Below the pieces are notes generated by a model, which was not told the origin of the DNA, made no database searches, and worked only from the letters and a program-made list of their open reading frames with translations. A DNA stretch of 64,000 nucleotides from Enterococcus haemoperoxidus ATCC BAA-382 (GTDB taxonomy: Bacteria > Bacillota > Bacilli > Lactobacillales > Enterococcaceae), in contig NZ_KE136480.1 in assembly GCF_000407165.1 (NCBI RefSeq), positions 62,001-126,000 of the forward strand, read 5' to 3'. Shown piece by piece: positions 55,172 to 64,000 of this stretch. How positions within the stretch are numbered: position 1 is the stretch's first letter; every line of letters begins with the position of its first letter. A program made the position numbers and the translations under genes.

Positions 55172-55246
55172 TCAATCTCTTCAACAATATGGTACAAAAA
55201 TTAGAGTAGCAAAATTGTTTCACTCTATTTTACCAATTCTTAAAAA

Positions 55247-55292
55247 ACATCAGGCTAAAACACCGACTTTAGCCCGATGTTTTTTTCCCTAT
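55247..55292 (+). terminator. helD terminator
   Basis: AAAAAACATCAGGCTAAA and TTTAGCCCGATGTTTTTT arms, one mismatch, with T-run. Confidence 0.85.
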
Positions 55293-55347
55293 TCAGCAGT
55301 AAACTTAACTCCAGTCTGATTTTCAATTTGATAGGAGTGAGTGCTTT

Positions 55348-55938
55348 TTGAAAAATTTCTTCGAAGAATCTGACTTTCTAAAATCAACGATTCAAAAGAA
55401 CGTGACGATCCAAAGAAAACCACAGGTCAATACAGTCTGGCATTGGGTATTACTTATTCTCTTCGGCCTATTGGCTTATGGCACCATGACACAACAGTTT
55501 CTTCTAATAGCGATCTTTATAGCTATCGCAGCAATTGTCAAAGGGCCTTTGATGCTTTTATGGGGAGCTATTTACTCGTTTCTAATCGCTTTTTTTCCAC
55601 CCTTAGGAATCGTGTTATCGATTTTATTTTTCTTGATAAATCTTGGAACTATCGCAAAAAGTTGGCGTATCTCATTAACCGGTGCTTATTTTTATCTAGT
55701 GCCATTAATCGGTGGAATTCTTCGGGCTGTGGTTAAAAATGAACCGACTTATGCTGTGTTGATTTTTGTTGCACTTAGTATAGTCGGCCTACATTTTTTA
55801 CTTAATTGGTTATACAAAAACAACAGTTTGAGCCGAACTTTGACTTGGTCAATCATTAACGTGCCTTATGCGGTATTGATCATGCTTTTACCAACTCGGT
55901 TCCGTAGATTTAAATCAAATAGAAAGTTAAAATTTTAG
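55348..55938 (+). CDS. integral membrane protein of unknown function
   Basis: A 196-residue protein with a soluble N-terminal stretch of about 28 residues, then about six hydrophobic helices and a basic C-terminus (RFRRFKSNRKLKF). I do not recognise a family. The start is a TTG ten bases after AGGAG; no better start is in frame. It lies alone between the helD terminator and another terminator, so it is its own unit. Confidence 0.7.
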   Translation: MKNFFEESDFLKSTIQKNVTIQRKPQVNTVWHWVLLILFGLLAYGTMTQQFLLIAIFIAIAAIVKGPLMLLWGAIYSFLIAFFPPLGIVLSILFFLINLGTIAKSWRISLTGAYFYLVPLIGGILRAVVKNEPTYAVLIFVALSIVGLHFLLNWLYKNNSLSRTLTWSIINVPYAVLIMLLPTRFRRFKSNRKLKF

Positions 55939-55949
55939 TAGGGATAGTT

Positions 55950-55995
55950 AGTAAAAAAGCAGCCTCTCATTTGTCGAGAGAGGCTGCTTTTTGTT
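55950..55995 (+). terminator. terminator after the membrane protein gene
   Basis: AAAAGCAGCCTCTC and GAGAGAGGCTGCTTTT arms with a T-run. Confidence 0.85.
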
Positions 55996-56081
55996 ATTAA
56001 TTCAATCGTTCTGCAATGCTAATGCTCAGCCCAAACAATTAACGCTGAACTGATTACCATATTTGTTTACTTCCTATATGT

Positions 56082-57314
56082 TTAAACTGTTCCTGCACTC
56101 AACGCTTTATCTAAAGCGTCATTTAGTTTTTTCATTTGTTCTTCATTGAAAATTTCTTTCGCGCCTTCTCGCGCTTCTTTTGCCTTTTCTTCTGTTACTG
56201 CACTTGGATTAGCTTCGATTTGTTTGATCATTTCATCTAATTGTTCATCCATCAACTTTTGAATCTCCGGATCATCTTTTAAATCACTATAATCAGTTGA
56301 GTCATCATCTAAATCTAGATCTGAATCATCAGAAGTTGTTCCAGTAATGCTTGAAAAAATGTCTTCTAATTCACCTTGGCTGATGATTTCTTTCTTAGTA
56401 GGCATCTTGATTTTCCCGCTATTTTTTTGTGGTGTAACAGAAATCGTCACAACAATGCTCATATTCGCTGCGGTATCATCCTTAGTAGCTAAAGAAATTT
56501 CCATATCTGTCGCTTTTGTTTTTTGATTGATACTGACTTTAAGGTCCATTTTATCCACATCATTTTTCAATGACTTGATTCCATCTTCAATTTCTTTTTG
56601 CTCGCCTGATTTTTTATAGTCTTTATCTTCTTTAGCAACTTCATTGAATTTTTCCATCATTTGGATAATTTCCTTTTTAGTAAATGTATGTGTTACAACA
56701 TCTTTGTCTTTTTTAAATGATTTTTTGTCGAAGCTTTCTATTAGCTTCTTCATTTCTCTCCCCATTTTTGACTCTTCTGAATTAGTAAACATCTTATCTT
56801 TTAATGGATTTGTTTTTTTGTCTAGTTCTCCAGAAGTGAGTGTATCACCGGCTTCAGCAATATCGATGTATTTTCCTTTTAGTTTGTTTAAATCACTTTT
56901 GCTAAGTTCAAGCGGATAGTTAAATGAATTCGCTATATCCACCATACCTGTAACAAAACTAGTAGACATATAGTATTTATCTTTATTCCCCACAAATTGA
57001 AGCGGTAATTTTTCACCGAATAGATTCGCCGTGATCTCCATTTCCATTGTATCGGCTTTCTCATCGATTGCATATTTCCCATCGATACTCATCTCTTTTA
57101 ATTGGTTAGCAAACATTTTTACATATGCGCCACCCTCTTCACCATCGTACGTCAAATCGTTGATCTTCATCTTAAAACTTGCGGCGTTGTAATCATCACC
57201 TTTTGAGCTAAAAAGCTCTTTTGTAAAATCTTTTCTTGGATCTGAACCACAAGCAGCTAATAAAAAAATTGCTACTCCCGTAATGATCCCCAACATATAC
57301 TTCTTCATTTTCAT
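56082..57314 (-). CDS. surface lipoprotein of unknown function
   Basis: A 410-residue lipoprotein. The signal ends in LLAAC with lipidated Cys22. The rest is hydrophilic and lysine-rich, with repeated beta-like segments (MKINDLTYDGEEGG, MEITANLFG, MDLKVSINQKTKATDMEIS) and a strongly acidic linker (SDLDLDDDSTDYSDLKDD) before a helical end. The beta segments recall outer-envelope lipoproteins that bind lipids, but I cannot name a family. CCTCG-preceded ATG; it has its own upstream gap. Confidence 0.75.
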   Translation of the reverse strand: MKMKKYMLGIITGVAIFLLAACGSDPRKDFTKELFSSKGDDYNAASFKMKINDLTYDGEEGGAYVKMFANQLKEMSIDGKYAIDEKADTMEMEITANLFGEKLPLQFVGNKDKYYMSTSFVTGMVDIANSFNYPLELSKSDLNKLKGKYIDIAEAGDTLTSGELDKKTNPLKDKMFTNSEESKMGREMKKLIESFDKKSFKKDKDVVTHTFTKKEIIQMMEKFNEVAKEDKDYKKSGEQKEIEDGIKSLKNDVDKMDLKVSINQKTKATDMEISLATKDDTAANMSIVVTISVTPQKNSGKIKMPTKKEIISQGELEDIFSSITGTTSDDSDLDLDDDSTDYSDLKDDPEIQKLMDEQLDEMIKQIEANPSAVTEEKAKEAREGAKEIFNEEQMKKLNDALDKALSAGTV

Positions 57315-57426
57315 CCAACATTCTCCTCGTTTATTGACTCATTTTTTTTGGTTCTATTCTAATGATACAATAAAATATATTTTTTTGATATACGTTACAA
57401 TATTATTTTTTAAATTATTCGATTTA

Positions 57427-57491
57427 TATAAAAACGACCAGAGTATTTATCTAAATTTGTACTAGACAGATACCCTGGTCGTTTTTATTTA
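57427..57491 (-). terminator. metG terminator
   Basis: On the minus strand, AAAACGACCAGGGTATCT and AGATAAATACTCTGGTCGTTTT pair with few mismatches; T-run follows. Confidence 0.75.
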
Positions 57492-57510
57492 ACTATTTTA
57501 ATCTCTTCAG

Positions 57511-59592
<2,082 letters not shown>

Positions 59593-59620
59593 CTAGAAAT
59601 CCTGATATTTTCTCTAGATA

Positions 59621-59662
59621 AAAAGGTTCCACCAGCTTCATCTTAGAAAAAACTGGTGGAAA
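59621..59662 (-). terminator. terminator of the fumC/malic-enzyme pair
   Basis: On the minus strand, TTCCACCAG and CTGGTGGAA arms followed by CCTTTTT. Confidence 0.8.
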
Positions 59663-59681
59663 CGTCGAATTACCCTTTCGT

Positions 59682-60860
59682 TTAAGCTCGAATAACACCA
59701 TCTTGTACGGCCGCTTCGGCGACTTCTCGAATGATGACATCCACTAACTCTTTGTTGAAAGACGACGGAATAATATACTCACTGGTAAGCTCTGAGTCTG
59801 GAATAATTTCGGCAATTGCTTTTGCTGCTGCTAGTTTCATGTTTTCAGTAATTTTCGTAGCCTCAGCGATAAAAGCTCCTTTAAACAAACCAGGAAAAGC
59901 TAAAACGTTATTGATCTGATTGGGATGATCCGAACGACCCGTTCCAACTACTACTGCGCCTGCATCGATTGCATCTTGATAATCGATTTCTGATTCCGGA
60001 TTAGCCATTGGAAACACAATAGCTCCAGTATTCATTGAAGCAACCATTTCTTTTGAAACTAGTTTCGGTGCGGAAACGCCTATAAAAACATCCGCTCCTA
60101 TCATTGCTTCTTCTAAAGAACCATTGAAGTTTTCAGGATTTGTAATCTCTACAATTTCTTTTTCTAAAAAATTCATGGGTCTTTCCATCGTTTTAGACAA
60201 TACTCCATCAATATTGAATGCCAAGATATTTTTCACACCAAAATAATGCAGCATTTTGATGATTGCACTACCGGCAGCACCGGTTCCTGACACAACAACT
60301 TTGATTTCATCAACTTTTTTATTCACAATTTTCAATGCATTGATCAACGCTGCGATCGTTACAATCGCTGTTCCGTGTTGATCGTCATGAAACACAGGAA
60401 TATCCAATTCTTCGATCAAAGCACGTTCGATTTCTACACAGCGAGGAGCAGAAATATCTTCTAAATTGATCCCGCCAAATGTGGGGGCCATCGCTTTGAT
60501 AATGTTGATGATTTCTTTAGGGTCTTTTGTATCTAAACAAATTGGGATCGCATCTATTCCAGCAAATTCTTTAAACAATAACGCTTTGCCTTCCATAACG
60601 GGTAAAGCAGCTTTTGGACCAATGTCCCCTAAACCAAGAACTGCTGTGCCATCTGTTACGACTGCAACAGTATTTCCTTTCCAAGTGTAGTCATAAACTG
60701 AATTTGGATTTTTATGGATTTTTCTACATGGTTCAGCCACTCCTGGTGTGTAAGCTAACGACAAATCCTCTTTTGTTTTTACCTCAACTTTTGAATGAAT
60801 ATCGATTTTCCCACGCCATTGTGCGTGTGCTTTTAAGGCTTTTTCATAAATATCTGTCAT
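59682..60860 (-). CDS. NAD(P)-dependent malic enzyme
   Basis: About 392 residues. Oxidatively decarboxylates malate to pyruvate. Segments: LAYTPGVAEPCRKI, VTDGTAVLGLGDIGP (cofactor/substrate region), KALLFKEFAGIDAIPI, and the metal-binding DISAPRCVEIERAL; VVSGTGAAGSAI is the Rossmann loop. It is the small prokaryotic form. I prefer the ATG at 60860 over 60872, as the GAAAGGGATGG site abuts the first. It follows fumC by about 33 bases, so the pair converts fumarate to malate to pyruvate. Confidence 0.9.
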   Translation of the reverse strand: MTDIYEKALKAHAQWRGKIDIHSKVEVKTKEDLSLAYTPGVAEPCRKIHKNPNSVYDYTWKGNTVAVVTDGTAVLGLGDIGPKAALPVMEGKALLFKEFAGIDAIPICLDTKDPKEIINIIKAMAPTFGGINLEDISAPRCVEIERALIEELDIPVFHDDQHGTAIVTIAALINALKIVNKKVDEIKVVVSGTGAAGSAIIKMLHYFGVKNILAFNIDGVLSKTMERPMNFLEKEIVEITNPENFNGSLEEAMIGADVFIGVSAPKLVSKEMVASMNTGAIVFPMANPESEIDYQDAIDAGAVVVGTGRSDHPNQINNVLAFPGLFKGAFIAEATKITENMKLAAAKAIAEIIPDSELTSEYIIPSSFNKELVDVIIREVAEAAVQDGVIRA

Positions 60861-60893
60861 GTTTTTTTCCATCCCTTTCTAACTTAACCACGT

Positions 60894-62258
60894 TTATTTG
60901 CCTAACATTTGCTCAGGTTTGACCCAACTGTCGTATTCTTCTTCGGTCACTAGACCTAAAGTCAAAGCTGCTTGTTTTAGCGTTATATTTTCTTCAAAGG
61001 CTTTTTTAGCAATCTTGGCCCCATTATCGTAACCGATATGTCCGTTTAATGCTGTTATAAGCATCAAAGATTGTTCCACATATTGATTCATTTTTTCCTG
61101 ATCTGCCTTGATCCCAACCAAACAGTTTTGATCAAAAGAACGTAACCCATCCGTTAATAATTCAATACTTTGGATCAAATTATATGCCATTACTGGCATA
61201 TAGACATTCAATTCAAAATTCCCCTGCGAAGCACCGATTCCAATCGTTGTATCATTTCCCATGACTTGAATCGCAATCATGGTCAATGCTTCACATTGCG
61301 TTGGATTGATTTTACCAGGCATGATCGAGCTACCTGGTTCGTTGGCCGGAATCGTAATCTCTCCTAACCCACTTCTTGGACCACTTGCCATCCAACGAAT
61401 ATCATTGGCCATTTTCATGACATTGGCGGCAAGTGCCTTTAATGCTCCTGAGGTAAAAACGACAGCATCTTTGCTGGCTAATCCGTGGAATTTATTTGGA
61501 TCTTCTGAAAATTGATTGTTGGTCTCCTCATTCAAGTACTTAAAGAATAATGCAACATATTCTTTCGAGGCATTCAGCCCAGTTCCTACAGCAGTGCCTC
61601 CTATTGCTAGTTGCTTTAGCTCATCCAAAGTCAACGCCAACATTCGATAACTATGTTCTAAACCAGAGCGCCAGCCGCTGATTTCTTGAGAAAAAGTCAC
61701 CGGTGTTGCATCTTGCAAATGCGTTCGGCCGATTTTTATAATTTTTTCATTTTCAGCTTCAAGTTTTTTTAGCGTTTGAATCATTTGATTGATCACTGGG
61801 AATAACTGCTGTTGAACTAAGTTAACTCCGGCTATATGAATCGCCGTTGGAAAAACATCATTTGAGCTTTGAGACATATTGACATGATCATTTGGATGAA
61901 CTGTCACACCTGATTGAGCCGCTAAATGAGCAATAACTTCATTAACATTCATATTCGTTTGTGTGCCGCTGCCTGTTTGCCATAAAGATAAAGGAAAATG
62001 TTCGTCTACTGTCCCTTTAATAATTTTATCTGCTGCTTGTTGAATCGCTTGGCTAGTTGTTGTTTCTAATTTTCCAGTTGCTTCATTTGCTTTAGCTGCA
62101 TTCTTTTTTACCAATGCTAATGCCTGAATAAGTGCCTTGGGCATTTTTTCTATACCGATATTAAAGTTTTTGCGGCTACGCTCAGTTTGAGCACCCCAAA
62201 GTGCCGTTTCTGGCACTTGAATCTCTCCCATAGAATCATGTTCGATACGATATGACAT
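60894..62258 (-). CDS. fumC: class II fumarase
   Basis: A 454-residue aspartase/fumarase superfamily enzyme catalysing fumarate-malate interconversion. The superfamily signature is GSSIMPGKINPTQ; TGSGTQTNMNVNEV, QSSNDVFPTAIHI and GRTHLQDATPVTF line the active site. The ATG at 62258 has AGAGGAG ten bases upstream, so the longer frame to 62297 is not used. Operon with the malic enzyme gene. Confidence 0.94.
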   Translation of the reverse strand: MSYRIEHDSMGEIQVPETALWGAQTERSRKNFNIGIEKMPKALIQALALVKKNAAKANEATGKLETTTSQAIQQAADKIIKGTVDEHFPLSLWQTGSGTQTNMNVNEVIAHLAAQSGVTVHPNDHVNMSQSSNDVFPTAIHIAGVNLVQQQLFPVINQMIQTLKKLEAENEKIIKIGRTHLQDATPVTFSQEISGWRSGLEHSYRMLALTLDELKQLAIGGTAVGTGLNASKEYVALFFKYLNEETNNQFSEDPNKFHGLASKDAVVFTSGALKALAANVMKMANDIRWMASGPRSGLGEITIPANEPGSSIMPGKINPTQCEALTMIAIQVMGNDTTIGIGASQGNFELNVYMPVMAYNLIQSIELLTDGLRSFDQNCLVGIKADQEKMNQYVEQSLMLITALNGHIGYDNGAKIAKKAFEENITLKQAALTLGLVTEEEYDSWVKPEQMLGK

Positions 62259-62355
62259 TCTTTCACTACTCCTCTTTTCTTCTCTAGTTACTATCACTAT
62301 ACTGTAAACGAAACACGATTTACAGTGAAATTCTTTTTTTTGTGAAGAAACAACA

Positions 62356-62391
62356 GAAAAAAATCAGTAACCGTTACGATCACTGATTTCT
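62356..62391 (-). terminator. terminator of the APC permease gene
   Basis: On the minus strand, AAATCAGT and ACTGATTT arms around a CGTAACGG centre, then TTTTT. Confidence 0.75.
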
Positions 62392-62395
62392 TTCT

Positions 62396-63784
62396 TTAAT
62401 TTTTGATTTTACCTTCGTTACTATGTTTATATCCATACGCAAAATAAATAACAAAGCCTAACACCAATGCTATTGCGAAAGCCTTCCAAGTTGCCGCTTG
62501 TAATTGCAACATCAAACCAATACTAACAATGACAAGCAAAATGGGAACAAACGGAACAAATGGAATTTTAAATTCCCCAGGTTTAGGATCGCCAGCTACT
62601 TTTCTCAGGCGAATAATACCAATCGCCATCACGATCAAGTACATCAACGTCACAATATTTGTCAACTCAGCCAAAAGCTCCATCGGAACGAGGCCTGCAA
62701 AAATCATTGTACAAACACCTGCTACATACGTTGCATTTTTCGGTGTGCGATTTTTTTCATCGATCTTACTCATAAATTTCGGCAACAATCCATCTTTACT
62801 GATCGCATAAATGATTCTAGCTAAACTGTACATCATTGAAATTGTTACGGTTAACAGCGTTAAAATCGCTCCAACAGAAATCACTCCCGCCACACCATCA
62901 CGTTGCACAAAACGCATCGCAAACGCTACTGGATCTTTCACACCAAGTGCATCAAACGGTACGATTCCTGTTAAAATCAATGTTACGATCACATATAAGA
63001 CAGTAGCTATGATAATCGAACCAATGATTCCTTTCGGGATATCCTTTTGTGGATTTTTCACTTCTTCAGCTGTCATACTAACCGCATCAAACCCTAAAAA
63101 AGCAAAGAAAACAACCGCTGCACCACTGACAACACCAGAAAAACCAAATGGTATAAATGGCTGCCAATTGTCTGGTTTAACATAAAAAATACCGACAACT
63201 AAAAAGAGCGCAATGATCCCAAACTTTACAAAAACCATCACGTTATTTAAGCGTAAAGCAGTTTTGGCTTCTAAAGAGACCCAAAACATAACAGCTAAAA
63301 GAACTAGCATTGCAATCAAATCAACATATGTACCATTGTCTGGATTATACGCCCCGCTTAACGCTTTTGGTAAATCAACCCCAAGACTATTCAAAAATCC
63401 ATGCACATAACCAGACCAGCCTGATGCCACAGACGAAACTGCTAAAAAGAATTCACAGATCACTAACCAACCTGTCATCCAAGCAACTAATTCTCCAAAA
63501 ACCACATACATATACGCATAGGGACCACCAATTGCTGGGATTCTTGAGGCAAACTCTGCATAGCATAATCCTGCTAAAACAATTGCTCCTGCCGCAACTA
63601 AAAACGAAAGTGACAGTGCAGGACCTGCATATTGTTCTGCTGCAACACCTGTCACAACAAAAATTCCAGTTCCAACAATCGCACCGATCCCAAGCATGAT
63701 CAGATCCATTGTTTTTAAATCCTTTTTCATCGAACTTGGCTCACTTGATACTGCCGTCAGCTCTTTTTTCCGAAACATCGACAT
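62396..63784 (-). CDS. APC-family amino acid permease (CAT-like)
   Basis: A 462-residue transporter with about twelve helices. LIMLGIGAIVGTGIFVVTG (about 29-47) is the APC substrate-binding helix I; AGLCYAEFASRIPAIGGPYAY and FFAFLGFDAVSMTAEEVKNPQKDIPKGI are CAT/YfnA family marks. Substrate is probably a cationic or other amino acid; not decidable here. GGAGG lies eight bases before the ATG. Confidence 0.9.
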   Translation of the reverse strand: MSMFRKKELTAVSSEPSSMKKDLKTMDLIMLGIGAIVGTGIFVVTGVAAEQYAGPALSLSFLVAAGAIVLAGLCYAEFASRIPAIGGPYAYMYVVFGELVAWMTGWLVICEFFLAVSSVASGWSGYVHGFLNSLGVDLPKALSGAYNPDNGTYVDLIAMLVLLAVMFWVSLEAKTALRLNNVMVFVKFGIIALFLVVGIFYVKPDNWQPFIPFGFSGVVSGAAVVFFAFLGFDAVSMTAEEVKNPQKDIPKGIIGSIIIATVLYVIVTLILTGIVPFDALGVKDPVAFAMRFVQRDGVAGVISVGAILTLLTVTISMMYSLARIIYAISKDGLLPKFMSKIDEKNRTPKNATYVAGVCTMIFAGLVPMELLAELTNIVTLMYLIVMAIGIIRLRKVAGDPKPGEFKIPFVPFVPILLVIVSIGLMLQLQAATWKAFAIALVLGFVIYFAYGYKHSNEGKIKN

Positions 63785-63850
63785 TTCTTTTCCTCCAATA
63801 AATCAATCCATTTTCTCGTTTTCATAATTGCAAAATTTCCTTATAAAAAT

Positions 63851-63876
63851 AAGCGTAAATAGGACATTTACGCTTT
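63851..63876 (-). terminator. terminator of the sugar transporter gene
   Basis: On the minus strand, GCGTAAAT-gtcct-ATTTACGC overlaps the stop codon and is followed by TTATTTTTAT. Confidence 0.6.
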
Positions 63877-64000
63877 CATATACCCTAAAAGGATACCACC
63901 TAAAATGACGAATAGGCAACCAATTATCACATATCTCATTTCTTTTTTAGACTTGCGTTCACCAAGTAAGTAGATTCCACCTAAAGTTGAGATGATGATT
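63868..64000 (-). CDS. GRP-family sugar transporter, C-terminal end (partial)
   Basis: The minus strand at the right edge is open and reads IIISTLGGIYLLGERKSKK followed by two-helix-like sequence VIIGCLFVILGGILLGYMKA and a TAA stop at 63870-63868. The ISTLGGI...LGERKTKKE pattern and the LGGILLG end match the GRP (RbsU/GlcU) drug-metabolite-like sugar uptake proteins. The gene continues beyond the window; only about 43 residues are seen. Confidence 0.7.
   Translation of the reverse strand, partial: IIISTLGGIYLLGERKSKKEMRYVIIGCLFVILGGILLGYMKA

Overview
This window reads as low-GC Firmicute chromosome, almost certainly Enterococcus. The enterococcal or lactobacillales-type core includes rpoY-rnjA, radC, folC, valS behind a T-box, tpx, rex, nifZ-thiI, ezrA, an AA10 LPMO plus GH18 chitinase pair, tatD-rnmV-rsmA, helD, metG and a fumC/malic-enzyme pair. 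The species cannot be fixed by reading alone. There are no tRNA or rRNA genes, no CRISPR array and no prophage.

Layout. 0-31 kb is ordinary chromosome: a DUF454 protein, rpoY-rnjA with a long structured leader, usp, a cold-shock gene, radC, a HAD phosphatase behind three tandem 122-bp leader repeats, folC, a yfhO-like gene with a TVP38-type gene, T-box/valS, tpx, rex, nifZ-thiI, ezrA, aspartate kinase, an ABC exporter, a MazG-like protein, a Cof-type HAD, DUF72 and an acyl-ACP thioesterase. Next come an RNPP-type regulator with a divergent 20-residue peptide gene, then the secreted LPMO and chitinase.

31.0-49.2 kb is an accessory island. Two closely related serine recombinases sit at its ends and point outward, and two direct copies of a dispersed terminator-like repeat bracket it. 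The left half is a class II lanthipeptide cluster: a precursor with eleven consecutive serines in its core, LanM, and LanT with a C39 protease. Upstream in the same direction are an eight-repeat CnaB-type secreted protein and an 11-residue ORF with a strong ribosome binding site, divergent from an Rgg-like regulator. The right half is a SipW/BsaA (TasA-like) extracellular fibre operon: an ER-type signal peptidase, three fibre-subunit paralogues, an LPNTG wall anchor and a VWA-domain protein. Its leader carries an intrinsic terminator. This island is the most novel part of the window.

49.2-64 kb returns to chromosome: a YkkC/YkkD-type SMR exporter pair behind an attenuator-like leader, rsmA-rnmV-tatD, helD, a membrane protein, a lipoprotein, metG, malic enzyme with fumarase, an APC permease and the 3' end of a GRP-type sugar transporter.

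How the island may work (inference): a peptide-sensing Rgg regulator could switch on the CnaB protein and the lanthipeptide genes, while the fibre operon, controlled by attenuation, builds a wall-anchored matrix. The two halves need not act together; they may only have been assembled by the same recombinases.
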